DNA from: Haliscomenobacter sp040401995
GTDB taxonomy: Bacteria > Bacteroidota > Bacteroidia > Chitinophagales > Saprospiraceae
DNA: 64,000 nt
Assembly: GCA_040401995.1 (NCBI GenBank)
Contig: JBBANM010000004.1
Span: 62,001 to 126,000 of the forward strand
Direction of reading: 5' to 3'
Positions 17,101-27,222 of the stretch are shown here, piece by piece. Every line of letters starts with the position of its first letter. Position 1 is the stretch's first letter. The notes beneath the pieces are model-generated. The model did no database searches. It saw only the letters and a list, made by a program, of their open reading frames with translations, and was not told where the DNA came from. The position numbers and the translations under genes are program-made.

Positions 17101-20100
17101 GTCTTTGCCCCAGAGTTCGGTGCGTACTGCACTGCCTGCATCACAGCAGAAGAACTCGACAAAAGACTGCAATGGCGTCATCAGGGTACCGTTTTTGTTG
17201 CGGAAGGTCTCGAGAAGTGCTGGTTCCAACTTGCCGTTGCCGTTGTTGTCAAAACCATCCAAAGTATCGAGTTTGCCGTTGCCGTTGGTATCGTAACCTT
17301 TATCAATGAAGCTTTGGTAGCAGCTTGCTGGTACACTGCGGCGTACGCGGACCCAGTCAAGCTTGCAATTATCGGTGCTACCTTCGTCAATGTCTTTGGC
17401 GTCAACTCGCGCATATCCGCGGGTGTAGCCGTTGGCATTCGACAAGGTTACCGTGAGTTGATCGTTGCACTTCATCACCGGCGCGATGCGATCGAGCACG
17501 TAGAAGTCAACCGAATCAGTCAAGGTATTGTAACAACCATCGTAAGCCGAGATGATCAACTTATGGCGACCAACCGGTAAACCGATCGTGTAGCCGTTCA
17601 CAACTCGGTAATCTACATTGAACCAAGTGGTTTGATCCACTACGATGCCGTAGACAATTTTGCCCAGCGTGCGTACTTTAGTTGCTATTGAAATGGCTTT
17701 ATCGCAATCTTCAAAGGACAAACCAAACGCTGCTTTCAAGCCAGCAACTGAGTTGCCTTGGAAAGATGCGGTGCAATCCATTGGCCCGGTCGACAAGATG
17801 ATCGGTAGTTTAGCTGGTAGCGTCAATTTTGGCGCTCTAAAGTCACCAATTTTGATCAAAGTATGGTAAGTAGCAATCACTTTGCCTGCACACCAGTCGA
17901 ATACTTCAATCGTGCGATCTACTTTAACCCCTTTGCCTTGGCAAACTGGGAACTGTACATCAACAGGCGGATTAACCGAGTAGAAGCAGCTTACATCCGT
18001 CAAGAACACTTTCTTGCCGGTCAGTGGGCTAATGATATAAGGTACATAATCATCTACTCGAATAATCGAAAGATCAGCAGCACCACATACATCATAAGTC
18101 GTTACCGCATCGTAATCCGGATCAATTCCAGTGGTAACCGTGCCTTGAATTTTATCTGCGTCGTAATCCACTAAGAACTTAAACTCACCCAAAGCAGGAC
18201 GTACAAAATTAATTTCTTGTACCACAGTAGTTGTGTTGCCGAAACAATCTACTGCAGACCAAGTACGGAAGATTTTTGCAACCAACCGGCGGCTATCTGG
18301 TCTATCATTTGGATCACAAGGGTAGTACACTACCTTATCGCTCCACTTCACTCGGCCGTTAGCTAGAGTTGGGTTGGGGCAATTACATTCACCACAGTTG
18401 TCAACAAAGGTGTACAAACCTAAATCTAGCAGTCCGTCTTTTCCACTATCACCCCCTGCAATACCGATTGTTTTCGGGTTATTCAAAACCGTATTGATAT
18501 CGGTGCACAGTAGGTCTTTATCGTAGAAATTAGGTACAGCTACAGGCGCAGTTTTGTCTTCGATCAGCATTTCTGCCCAGCGTGGTTCGCAAGCTTTGTT
18601 CACCAAACGCATCAAGTACTTCAATTTCATGCCAGCAAAACACTTCGCATCAAGCGGATTGGTAAGTGGGTTGCCATTCATGTCTTGGAAGTTGAAGCGG
18701 TAGTAACCTCCTAGCGGTAAGGATACGGTATCACATTCAGGAAAGTAAGGATCAACCAGTGCAGATGGAGTGATATTAACCTTACAATTCTTATCTGCTG
18801 TAAAGTTTACTAAAGAGATCAGCGCACTTGATTTGACTTTTTTCCAGCAATCACCAATATTGGTTGGATCGTCTTCATCATAGTAAGTACCGTTAATTTT
18901 GCGTGAATCATCCGAAAGGTCTTTGGCAACAAATTGAATCCCCCCGTTGTAATAATCAGGGATGGCCTTACCTTGGTAGTTGATCGCGTTACCTGTTGTC
19001 ACCATTTGAAACAATAGGTTGATGCCCTGCATCATTGGTACCGACTCTGGGCTCACTTCGAATACATAACGCACCAGTACTTTCTCACCTGGCCACAACA
19101 AACCGTCGTTGCCCTTTAACACAACTGTATCGGTAGATCCGTTGAAGTTAGTGTTGATGCTTGGATACGATTGTGGCGCCACCAAGTTGGTTCCTGGATA
19201 ACCACGCTCTGCATTGGTTTTGATCAACTTAGGCGTACCTACCGTGCTAACGAAGGCTACTCCCAGTTGTTTTTTCAAGTTCACCGCAGCAAAGATGTTG
19301 TTCAAAGGAACACCCATCTGGTAATCCATTGCGCTACCTGCCGTGTTTTGGATGCACACATCAACGATCACGTTGAAGTTACCACACTTACCACTAGCAG
19401 GGAAATCAACACCCATGATGCTTTGGATAACCTCCACATTTGGCTCCTGAACCAAGCCTAAGTCAAAGCTCAAGTTGGTCAAGGTATCTGGGTAGTTGTA
19501 TACCTTTGGAACATCGCCTACACCATTTTCACCTTTGATCAATCCTGATTTCACCAAATTTGGAATGGAGAAATCAACAATCGGATTGTCGTCGCTATCC
19601 AATAAATCGGTAGCCGGAGGGTTGTTGGCAATGGTCAATATTTTGCGAGAGATTTCAAACTCTTGGCGAATAGCGTTTGTAGTACCGCCATTGTTTTGGG
19701 TGATGCTTTTGGCGTCACTGATGTCATAAGTGGTGCCATCAGCAGCTTTCAATGTATTTACTCCAGTATTTGATTTGGTTGCATACTTCAAAGGAACCAT
19801 GCGGAAGCTACCTTCTTGCAAGCCACAGAAGTAGTAGATGCCATCAGCGGTACCGCCTTCGTCTTCTACTTCGCCCTGAGTTCCAGTAGCGGTTTTCTTG
19901 ATGTAAGTACGATCATCGGCAGTTCCAAACTGACCATCTGGACCGTACCAAATCAATACTACGCTCAAACCATTGGCGCCTTTTTCATCCAAAAATGTTA
20001 CTGGATTGTCGGTCGTTGTTTGATCGCCGCGGAGGTCGTTGTCGTACCAGGCGTAGTTACCTACTTTGGCAACTGGAATGTGGTAGTCTTCCACTTCCCC

Positions 20101-23100
20101 ACCAATAGCTGGGCCGTTGTATTTCAAACCTGGCTCACAGTGAAGACGGAAGCGAGAGCGAATTGCACCGCTGGCAAATGTAGCTGTAACGGGTACAGTG
20201 AAACAGATGTCGCGTACCACATTGGTTCCTACTGCCAAAGGCAAATCGGTAATGGCTTGTTCGCCATTATCAAATTGGTTATTGCCATTGTAATCTACCC
20301 AGGCGCTCAAGTAAGTTTTACCGTTGCGAACCAGACCAGGCTGATCAATAGCAGTATAGGTAATCCGTACACAAGCTTCGTAGCCAGGTACAAAAGGTGT
20401 AAGGAACTCAACACCGTTTTCATCATCATTAGGAGTAGTGCAAGTACCCACAGTACGTGCGCTTGCAGCGCCATCGTCGCCTTTTCCACGCAGACCAGCA
20501 ACGGCATCTACCGCTGCATCGCGTTCAGCATCCACACAGCTACCTAGGTATTTACCGGGTTGAATGGTGTGTTGTGCACCGCTGTTATCGGGGGTATCAT
20601 CAGTATCGTAGCTATCAGGTAAGTCGCCGAAGTCGATAGAAACAAATCCGAAGTCGTAAGTCTCATTCACCTGATTATCAGGGAAAGTTCCTACGCCGGC
20701 TGTTCCATTGTCCCCTAAGCTGTTTTCACCCGTTGGTTGAGTGATCACTTGCTGTACGGTGATAGAGATAGAATCGGTCATGATCATCGACTTGTCGGTT
20801 CCGGTTTGGAAGCCGTCGTTGTCGGTTAATCCGCCATTCGTTTGATCGCCTTTATCAGTAAGGGTTGGCGTCATATCATTGGGCGTAAGGGCTACCAATT
20901 TGTATTTAGCGCCGCCGATCAAGCCGCAGAAATAGTACTCGCCAACAATTTTATCGCCTGCAGCAGTTTTAGCTGTTTTAGTAACATAAGTCTGGTTATC
21001 GCCAGTAGTTGCAATTTTACCGTCAGGACCAGCCCATACCAATTGGATGGTAACATCACCAATACCTGGCTCGGTAGCATCTTGCAAACCATCACTGTCG
21101 TAATCTTCCCAAACGATGTTGCCCACCTTAACAACATTCAACTTATAATCTTCCACCTCACCTTGTGGCACCGTTTTGGTGTTGTCGTATTTATCCGGGC
21201 CGTTAGCCGAAAGACCACCGGAAGGCGACAAACGGAAGCGTGCAAACACCATACCGTCGTTGAAAATGGCATCAGCTGGCACGGGGAAGGTAAAGGTAGT
21301 AGTCGCATTGCTCGTTGGAATGGTGCTGCTGGTAAAGCTCAAAGCCTCGCCGGCATCCAAAGTACCGCTGTTGTCCCAGTCGATCCACCCTTGCAATACC
21401 GCAGTAGAGTTGAATGGATTCATTGACACTACAGAAATTGTAGCGTTGTAACCTGGGATTAAAGGCGAAGTGAAAGTAACCCCGTCTTCATCATCAGCAG
21501 AGCCGGTATTGGTAGCATCATCACCGCTAGCAGTAGCGTTAGCAGTAGCATCACGCTCACCATCGATGCTGGCACCTAACTTGAAGTTAGGATAAATGAC
21601 ATGTACCGCGCCGCCTTTGGTCATGGTAGTTAAGAACTTATCGCCATTACCAGATTCTGGTAGGTCGCCATAATCAAGTGAAGCAAAGCCTTGGTCGTGG
21701 GTCTCATCCGTCTGGTTGTCGGCAAAATTGCCTACTCCTGGAGTACCACTATCGCCAGTGCTATTTTCTGCTGTTGGCGTTGGGAAAGTAAAGGCAAAGG
21801 TCTCCATAGTCATCGACAAGTCCATGCCGGTGAGCGCTCCATCGCTGTCTTTGACATCATTACTGCCTTGGTTAGTGCGCGTTGGCGTCAAGTTCGCTGG
21901 CGTCGAGAACGTCAGTTTGAACTGATTGTCGCTGGCGCCAGGCCCATCGGTGATGCCGCAGAAGTAGTATTTTCCGTTTTGATCGGTTTTGATCGTAGTA
22001 TAGGTTACATCGTCGCCACCCCCTACTTGGCCATCTGCGCCAAGCCAGGTCAGGCCAACACTTACATTTGAGATGCCTGGCTCGCCACTGTCTTGAACGC
22101 CGTTGAAGTTGCGGTCTTCAAAAACCAGGTTACCGATTTTGCCCAATTGTAATTTATAGTCTTCGATTTCCCCATATGGGATCGGAGTTGTCTGGCTATT
22201 GGGTGACAAGTTGCCGCTGGGCGACAAACGGAAGCGAATAAATGCTGCTCCGCCTGGGGCAAACACGGCATCCGCTGGAACGTCGAAGCATAGTTTTGCA
22301 TTCGTCAGGCCATTTGTAGCAGGTACTACAGCTCCACCACCAGCGCCATTGAAACTTCCCGAAGTCACGGCCTCGCCTGCTTCAAAAGTGCCGTTACCAT
22401 TCCAGTCGATCCACATTTGCAGTACGGCAGCTGTATTGTTCATGTTCATCGCCGTTACTTCGATGCAGGATTGGTTACCTGGTACCATTGGGGTAAGGAA
22501 TTTCACCCCATTTTCATCATCGCCAGCTGGAGAAGAAGTTCCAATAGTCACCAGACCTACGTTATTGTCGTCACCGCCGCTCATCAAGCCAGCCATTGCT
22601 TCTGGCGCGCCGTCCAATTCAGCATCGACGCTTGCCCCCAATTTGAGGTTGTTGGTGATGAGGTGTTGAGGTGCATTGGTACCGCTCGTGGTATATGACT
22701 GTGGTAAATCACCATAGTCAGAACAACCCAATACCAGATCCACCAATCGACATGCCCGGTTGCTTTCGTCGATTACCGTTACTTTAATCAGCTCGCCTTG
22801 CGCAACATCATAGGGTCCATATGGGCCATATTCCGTGTTGTAGCTGAGTCCAGTAACAACCTGAAGCTGAAGAGTTGGCTTATTAGGGACACATTTTTCA
22901 ATGATCAACGTGTACTTAGAGCCACCAGTGCTGCCTGTTTTCAAGGCAGTAAGTTTGCTTAAAGTAACTTTGTCGTCATTCAGATTTAAAGGCGTACCAT
23001 TATCGTAACAGATTGGAGTCAGCAGAGTACCGTTGAGGAGACAATCGGGAGGGGTAATACCCATGTCCACACTGAGGTTTTGCTCAGGAAGACCCAAGGT

Positions 23101-26100
23101 TACTATCCCCGACATACCCATCACTACATCCGCATCACTATCGGTATTATCATTGCCATTGTTGTTGACATCTGGAGTAGTAATGGTAGTAGTTGCAGGA
23201 AGGGTGTTTTTGTCAAAAATGACATAGTATTTTCCAGCATCCAAATCAGGGAACAAATAGTATCCTGGGTTGCCGTTAAAGTCATTCACTGTATAGGTAA
23301 AAGAAATGAGTTGATCGTCACCGTCACCTTTGACCATATTGGTCGTTTTATACAAAGTGACTTTGACGCCATTGATACCTTCTGATGCTGGTTCGTCTTG
23401 CAAACCATTTTTGTTGCGGTCGATCCAAACATAGTTACCCAGCGAAGATTTTGGGTCGCGTTTGATGGCCAAACCTACTTTGTTGGGTTCTGCCGTCAAA
23501 AACTTGTTGTTATTGTCTTTGCGGGTACCCTGGAAAGCATAGCTGTTCCAAGCGATAATATCTACTGGTGCATTAAAAGGCGCATACATTTTCCAGTCGA
23601 TGCTGAAAGTTTGTGCCGGCCCGATGTCCAACCCGCTAAAATCTAACTTAACGGATTGTACCAATGAGATATCCGAAGGAGGAGTTGTACTCCAGTTAGG
23701 CCCAGTACAACCGCTTGGATTGATGGCTGGTGAAAACTCGCTGCGACAAGGATTTTGTTCTACCGAGTAATAGACCGTTACCCCCGCAGGAGCGGTAATC
23801 GGTTCAGATAGCGTTGGCCGCCAAGCGGTCAAACGATCTTCATCTACCCGCAAAACGCCCTTATCGCCAATGAAAGGCAGGATGTCAATCAATACCACCT
23901 TTTGAATCACAATGTTACCTGGGTTGGAAATTTGCAAACGATAGGTCGCCTCGCCACCAGGTACCGTGCGGCCAATACCGTTGAGGTTGTTCAAATCAGG
24001 AGGCAATGCGCCGTCTGGATTGAAATAGACGAAATCTTCGTCGCATTCGCCTTTGATCCCTTTGCGCGAAGTTACTATTGCAAGGGTGAGCACACTCAAC
24101 TCACTGCTGCAAGCTTCTTGCAAATAAGGAGAAAGTATTCCACTACCAGTTTGGCGACGCGGATCAATGTTGGTTCCTTGACCATCAATGCGGAAGCAGT
24201 TGTTGATCTTCACATTGGCCAAGGTGCCTGGTTTTACCCGCACCTTGAAGGTGATGGATTTGGTATTTGACAGCTCGTTGCCGGGGTCGGCTCCAGTCAC
24301 ACTAATCCATTCCCAACTCAGCTGACGCGTCATTGCATCATAGCTGAATGATGTTGGATTCGGAATGTTGCTGTATACGATGGCTTCTGTCTGCACCAGC
24401 TCTAAGCTACTAGGCAGAATATCGATTATTTTAAGGTTGGAAACAGCAAATGCGCCAGAGTTTTGGAAAGATAACGTATAAAAAAATTCGTCGGTAGGTT
24501 GCACATTTCCATCTGACTCAGTAGAAGTTTTGCTGGTATTAACCGGACCTACCGGTTTTACAGTTATATCTTCACAATCGCCTACTTCATCCATCCGCAC
24601 GTTACCACCCTGACCAGGAGCAGACTCTCCATTTACATTGAAGCAGTTCGTTAGAGTTCCCGGAGGAGTAGCGGATTTAATTTTGGTATCAAAGACGATT
24701 TCAAACTTTACCCCATCGCCAGGAAGGGTTAGACCGGTGAAGTCCCACTTCAATAATGTCGTCCCATCTGGTTGCGGTGTAGCTGAAAATGGGTTGTAAC
24801 TTGGGTTACCCACTTTATACGCATCGATCAGCGCTTTCAGGTTGGCGCTGTAAACGATTGAATTGGGCGTATAGGTGAATTGTGCTGGCAATTTATCAAC
24901 CGCCATTTCTTTTACCACGTCAAAATTACCCTCGTTTGTCCAGGTCATTTTGTAGCGGATGTCGTCTTGTGGGAAGATGGCGTCGAAAGGAGCGGTCAAA
25001 TCCGAACAAACAATTTTATTAGGGTTGTTCGGACCAACAGGCAGGATGTTTACATCAGCGCAGGCTTGTAATTCACTGGTCTTGCAAACCTCAATGGCAT
25101 CGGGGTTGCCGGGCACGGATCCTGCTAACGTAAAGCAGTTGGTTAATTTTCCCTGTTTCGTACCGTCATTTACTTTTGCTCCAAAAGACAGAATGTAAGT
25201 GGTACACTCGTAATTATTGGCATTGGCAACTTGATCACCCTTTAAAAGTGTGGGCAAAGTCCAAGTTAAGGTATTAGATACGTTGTTAGGATCTGATACT
25301 AGTACAGCAGCATTTAAACCTTGCTTAAAAGTTGAGCTGCCAGCAATATAAGTAAACTGCGAAGGTAATACATCGGCCAGTTTTGCGCCAGTGAGATCAT
25401 CCACTCCGCAATGGTCAAATTGCAGGGTAAATGTTACCACATCTTGAGGGAAAGCATTGGTTGTCGACGCGCCTTTAACAATGTTTTGCGGCCCAATTGC
25501 AGGGTCGCGCACCACATTAGAAACGGAGCAATTGGAATTCTTAGTTGTAAGGTTGTATTTACCAGTTACATCAATGTTCACCTGCATACAACCAAATCCG
25601 CTGCCATTGGCTGCATCGGTGGCGCAAGATAAACAAGTGCCATCAGTAATGCGCGGGTTGGCGCCATTAACTGTAGTGGCGTTATCTACGGTTTTGTTGA
25701 CTACCGTATATGCAAAAGAGATCGGACTGCTAGGCATAAAACCTGCCGGTACTGGATCGGTAAAACTATACATGATTTGAGTCAAGTATTCACCGCCAGG
25801 TATGCTGTTGAGTCCGCCGCCAGCAGTTGAAGTACTGGTAACGAAGCTGTAACTGCTGTTAGTTCCTGTGCTAGTTTTATAGAAAACCGTAACATTAATG
25901 CCTCCAGTAGAATACGTGGCAGCGGGGATAGCACTAATCTGCGCCTCATCAGGAAAATCAACGGTTGCTTTAAATGAAGTCAAAGGGACATTACCCGAGT
26001 TGCTAAATGTAACATCGGTAGTTCCTGTTTGCCCAATTACCGTATTTGAAAGGGTAGGTGTGCTACAAGCAACATTAGGCGCCGGAGGAGGAGGAGATGG

Positions 26101-27222
26101 GATATTGCCCATTACCATATCGGTTCCGGTTACTGATTTATTACAAGTGGTATTGAAGCCGCTTAAATTGGTACTAAGTGCTACTTTTTGACCAAAAATA
26201 AATGTTGGCGTATCATATGTAAGATTTACTGCATAGTTGGTATTTGATGAAAAAGTTGTTGGTCCCCAAGTCAGGGTATTTCCAGATTGAGAACAGCTTG
26301 AACAAGAATTGACGGTAGCGCCGGCAGGAATGGTAACCGAAACCGTGGCATTGCTCAAGTTGAATGGTGTACCGGAAGCTTTTTTTACTTTAACCGTATA
26401 GTTTGATATTTGACCCAGTGTACGCAGGTTATCTTGGGTAATTTCAACCGTCCAAGGGATGGATGGATCGCTTACCGTTACACTGGCGGAGTTGTCGTTG
26501 GAATTGTTGTCGCTCCCTACATTGCTTACTGTTGCGGTAGCGGTAGCGGTTACAACTGAGCCATCGCAAAGCACATTCTGGGGGTAAACAACCGTCAATT
26601 CCATCATCCCTTGGATACCCGCCGCCAAAGGCGACTTGAAGTTGATGGTGTAATTGTAGCCGCCCATGGTTGACGTCAATGCAGAAGATAGCACAGCAGG
26701 TGTTCCGTTGAACGAAATCAAACCGCTGTTGAGGTTGGGAATCGGCAAAAACACCACAATTTTTGCTCCTGAGATGTTGGAAGCAGTGGCGCCGGTAGAG
26801 TAGTTGATGGTATAAACCACTGAATTACCAGCTACTATTGTGGAAGAGCTCGCCGAAATACTGGCGTTAAAGTCTCCATTAGCGATAGACGCTGGCAATA
26901 ACCACTGCTGAATCGTCGCTAACTCAGCGCGCTCATTCTGGTGGTGGTACATGGAAAAGAAAGAAACCTTCTGGCCATGATCAGTTTTAACTGAAGGTGT
27001 TCCCAAAAACAAAGAACCCCACGCCAAAATGGGCAATAGGGCAATTGAGAACAATGAGAAGGCAGCATTCAGCAAGTTTTTGCCTTGGCCTGATCCCCCA
27101 AAAAGGAGATTGTACGGAGAGGATGGTAATCCCGTCCCTGTAAAGTGCAACATCCGCCGTAAAAAAACGTGCGGAGTCACCTCTTGGGGGGTAAGGTTTC
27201 TCTTTTTCATCAGATTCGTCAT
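14155..27222 (-). CDS. Giant T9SS-secreted multidomain surface protein (4,355 residues)
   Basis: One uninterrupted frame covering a fifth of the window. The start is ATG 27222 or 27210. A long N-terminus with a hydrophobic stretch (about residues 48-72) probably acts as an export signal. About 100-1050 are repeated DUF11-like beta domains (DVVTFTLQFDHCG, VKPVGP motifs). Four SdrD_B-like domains (GNYVWIDRNKNGLQDE and relatives; about 1265-1390, 1694-1834, 2030-2177, 2384-2594) alternate with three GEVED domains (D-Y/F-GDLP start, GEVEDY end; about 1500-1690, 1847-2024, 2194-2380). About 2890-3900 holds six HYR-like units opening with DKTAPV, DFRAPK, DRIAPV, DKVAPI, DTERPV, DCKAPV. Next come a dockerin-like pair (ADINNSKSITTLDLILLRK, about 3995-4065), a cohesin-like domain (about 4125-4255) and a T9SS type A sorting domain (NTPNPFADQTQIGFYLPQA, about 4265-4355). 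It is probably an adhesin or sheath/biofilm protein. Many Asp-rich loops suggest Ca2+ binding. Confidence 0.9.
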   Translation of the reverse strand: MTNLMKKRNLTPQEVTPHVFLRRMLHFTGTGLPSSPYNLLFGGSGQGKNLLNAAFSLFSIALLPILAWGSLFLGTPSVKTDHGQKVSFFSMYHHQNERAELATIQQWLLPASIANGDFNASISASSSTIVAGNSVVYTINYSTGATASNISGAKIVVFLPIPNLNSGLISFNGTPAVLSSALTSTMGGYNYTINFKSPLAAGIQGMMELTVVYPQNVLCDGSVVTATATATVSNVGSDNNSNDNSASVTVSDPSIPWTVEITQDNLRTLGQISNYTVKVKKASGTPFNLSNATVSVTIPAGATVNSCSSCSQSGNTLTWGPTTFSSNTNYAVNLTYDTPTFIFGQKVALSTNLSGFNTTCNKSVTGTDMVMGNIPSPPPPAPNVACSTPTLSNTVIGQTGTTDVTFSNSGNVPLTSFKATVDFPDEAQISAIPAATYSTGGINVTVFYKTSTGTNSSYSFVTSTSTAGGGLNSIPGGEYLTQIMYSFTDPVPAGFMPSSPISFAYTVVNKTVDNATTVNGANPRITDGTCLSCATDAANGSGFGCMQVNIDVTGKYNLTTKNSNCSVSNVVRDPAIGPQNIVKGASTTNAFPQDVVTFTLQFDHCGVDDLTGAKLADVLPSQFTYIAGSSTFKQGLNAAVLVSDPNNVSNTLTWTLPTLLKGDQVANANNYECTTYILSFGAKVNDGTKQGKLTNCFTLAGSVPGNPDAIEVCKTSELQACADVNILPVGPNNPNKIVCSDLTAPFDAIFPQDDIRYKMTWTNEGNFDVVKEMAVDKLPAQFTYTPNSIVYSANLKALIDAYKVGNPSYNPFSATPQPDGTTLLKWDFTGLTLPGDGVKFEIVFDTKIKSATPPGTLTNCFNVNGESAPGQGGNVRMDEVGDCEDITVKPVGPVNTSKTSTESDGNVQPTDEFFYTLSFQNSGAFAVSNLKIIDILPSSLELVQTEAIVYSNIPNPTSFSYDAMTRQLSWEWISVTGADPGNELSNTKSITFKVRVKPGTLANVKINNCFRIDGQGTNIDPRRQTGSGILSPYLQEACSSELSVLTLAIVTSRKGIKGECDEDFVYFNPDGALPPDLNNLNGIGRTVPGGEATYRLQISNPGNIVIQKVVLIDILPFIGDKGVLRVDEDRLTAWRPTLSEPITAPAGVTVYYSVEQNPCRSEFSPAINPSGCTGPNWSTTPPSDISLVQSVKLDFSGLDIGPAQTFSIDWKMYAPFNAPVDIIAWNSYAFQGTRKDNNNKFLTAEPNKVGLAIKRDPKSSLGNYVWIDRNKNGLQDEPASEGINGVKVTLYKTTNMVKGDGDDQLISFTYTVNDFNGNPGYYLFPDLDAGKYYVIFDKNTLPATTTITTPDVNNNGNDNTDSDADVVMGMSGIVTLGLPEQNLSVDMGITPPDCLLNGTLLTPICYDNGTPLNLNDDKVTLSKLTALKTGSTGGSKYTLIIEKCVPNKPTLQLQVVTGLSYNTEYGPYGPYDVAQGELIKVTVIDESNRACRLVDLVLGCSDYGDLPQSYTTSGTNAPQHLITNNLKLGASVDAELDGAPEAMAGLMSGGDDNNVGLVTIGTSSPAGDDENGVKFLTPMVPGNQSCIEVTAMNMNNTAAVLQMWIDWNGNGTFEAGEAVTSGSFNGAGGGAVVPATNGLTNAKLCFDVPADAVFAPGGAAFIRFRLSPSGNLSPNSQTTPIPYGEIEDYKLQLGKIGNLVFEDRNFNGVQDSGEPGISNVSVGLTWLGADGQVGGGDDVTYTTIKTDQNGKYYFCGITDGPGASDNQFKLTFSTPANLTPTRTNQGSNDVKDSDGALTGMDLSMTMETFAFTFPTPTAENSTGDSGTPGVGNFADNQTDETHDQGFASLDYGDLPESGNGDKFLTTMTKGGAVHVIYPNFKLGASIDGERDATANATASGDDATNTGSADDEDGVTFTSPLIPGYNATISVVSMNPFNSTAVLQGWIDWDNSGTLDAGEALSFTSSTIPTSNATTTFTFPVPADAIFNDGMVFARFRLSPSGGLSANGPDKYDNTKTVPQGEVEDYKLNVVKVGNIVWEDYDSDGLQDATEPGIGDVTIQLVWAGPDGKIATTGDNQTYVTKTAKTAAGDKIVGEYYFCGLIGGAKYKLVALTPNDMTPTLTDKGDQTNGGLTDNDGFQTGTDKSMIMTDSISITVQQVITQPTGENSLGDNGTAGVGTFPDNQVNETYDFGFVSIDFGDLPDSYDTDDTPDNSGAQHTIQPGKYLGSCVDAERDAAVDAVAGLRGKGDDGAASARTVGTCTTPNDDENGVEFLTPFVPGYEACVRITYTAIDQPGLVRNGKTYLSAWVDYNGNNQFDNGEQAITDLPLAVGTNVVRDICFTVPVTATFASGAIRSRFRLHCEPGLKYNGPAIGGEVEDYHIPVAKVGNYAWYDNDLRGDQTTTDNPVTFLDEKGANGLSVVLIWYGPDGQFGTADDRTYIKKTATGTQGEVEDEGGTADGIYYFCGLQEGSFRMVPLKYATKSNTGVNTLKAADGTTYDISDAKSITQNNGGTTNAIRQEFEISRKILTIANNPPATDLLDSDDNPIVDFSIPNLVKSGLIKGENGVGDVPKVYNYPDTLTNLSFDLGLVQEPNVEVIQSIMGVDFPASGKCGNFNVIVDVCIQNTAGSAMDYQMGVPLNNIFAAVNLKKQLGVAFVSTVGTPKLIKTNAERGYPGTNLVAPQSYPSINTNFNGSTDTVVLKGNDGLLWPGEKVLVRYVFEVSPESVPMMQGINLLFQMVTTGNAINYQGKAIPDYYNGGIQFVAKDLSDDSRKINGTYYDEDDPTNIGDCWKKVKSSALISLVNFTADKNCKVNITPSALVDPYFPECDTVSLPLGGYYRFNFQDMNGNPLTNPLDAKCFAGMKLKYLMRLVNKACEPRWAEMLIEDKTAPVAVPNFYDKDLLCTDINTVLNNPKTIGIAGGDSGKDGLLDLGLYTFVDNCGECNCPNPTLANGRVKWSDKVVYYPCDPNDRPDSRRLVAKIFRTWSAVDCFGNTTTVVQEINFVRPALGEFKFLVDYDADKIQGTVTTGIDPDYDAVTTYDVCGAADLSIIRVDDYVPYIISPLTGKKVFLTDVSCFYSVNPPVDVQFPVCQGKGVKVDRTIEVFDWCAGKVIATYHTLIKIGDFRAPKLTLPAKLPIILSTGPMDCTASFQGNSVAGLKAAFGLSFEDCDKAISIATKVRTLGKIVYGIVVDQTTWFNVDYRVVNGYTIGLPVGRHKLIISAYDGCYNTLTDSVDFYVLDRIAPVMKCNDQLTVTLSNANGYTRGYARVDAKDIDEGSTDNCKLDWVRVRRSVPASCYQSFIDKGYDTNGNGKLDTLDGFDNNGNGKLEPALLETFRNKNGTLMTPLQSFVEFFCCDAGSAVRTELWGKDGELIVGTYNDAKIVSGGNLNFCWQDIVIEDKVAPICMAPLNVTIDCLDKNLQYLLGDAKNKSIIAAAAKIFGDVIIMSGSDCANLDTTYTVTTDLKCGYGTIKRSWTLTKKTSKGPLSTTCSQTIYVRPVHEYNICFPKDAVVNCRTKLTADTVKVDELACDILAVNVSDKRYAASDDECYKIFRTYTVINWCTYDDRCGDPMSPENVYTVDRKWGEFGKYATYVLVRQWEEIAQRRRGYGHNQFFLSRDTIVDNWNTGDYGKLSNQLLEDKDDERIFPESDCKGWGEERRYRDRDDREHRNFIHSWMYTQIIKVYDTERPVVKLPKLPTCPSSSAIPGAASINFPIDPASCVGPVSIAFKGTDNCSTALELEPSLIKVESSNGSTKLPSDYEKTWSTARVASDSFKVSIKGFASGSYNLIVVLRDECGNLSVATRIPFTVGDCKAPVPICINGLSTDLMPVKGGGAMTVWAKDFIASPAYDCNGQGNSTDPKDGPNTKDGLKLITKYSVNRLGKPVSKDSTSITVTCADAGKQVPVEIHAWDEKGNHDFCVTYLNVNDNNKVCPSGPGSLGDGEIAGLIQTEAKQSVQGVSVELSGKAVKGMSTASDGKYDFTGLEKGYDYTVTPSLDANPLNGVSTFDLVLMQKHILGIQPLDSPYKMIAADINNSKSITTLDLILLRKLILNLDTKFTANTSWRFVDAAYRFPNPSNPWSESFPEISSINNLNGKANADFVAVKIGDVNGNASPTSVAAAQPRKAGKLELSTEEQRIEGGQEYRVDIRAKDLKTIEGYQFTLELDRNKVDLVDIDYGVAKAENFGIFQREGIITTSWNRKGGAENNDDAILFTLHLQGKGAAKLSEALTISSRYTANEAYQEGGDYLSVAMSYTKAVVISDQPELLQNTPNPFADQTQIGFYLPQATEGRLTIRDAKGSIVYRLKADYNKGWNQVTIKQSDLKAAGVLYYTLETPDFTATKKMVLLNK

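Noticed and set aside
19816..20547. A 243-codon plus-strand open frame opposite the giant adhesin
   Set aside because: It lies wholly inside the adhesin coding region on the other strand; its low-complexity, Ile/Tyr/Ser-rich product has no domain pattern, and the adhesin frame carries clear domains.
20000..23200. CRISPR-like periodicity in the adhesin
   Set aside because: The repeats are protein modules of 400-700 bases in one frame, not short direct repeats with unique spacers.
14155..27222. Cellulosome membership of the adhesin
   Set aside because: Dockerin-like and cohesin-like parts are present, but there is no catalytic domain or scaffoldin context, and Bacteroidota T9SS proteins use similar modules without a cellulosome.
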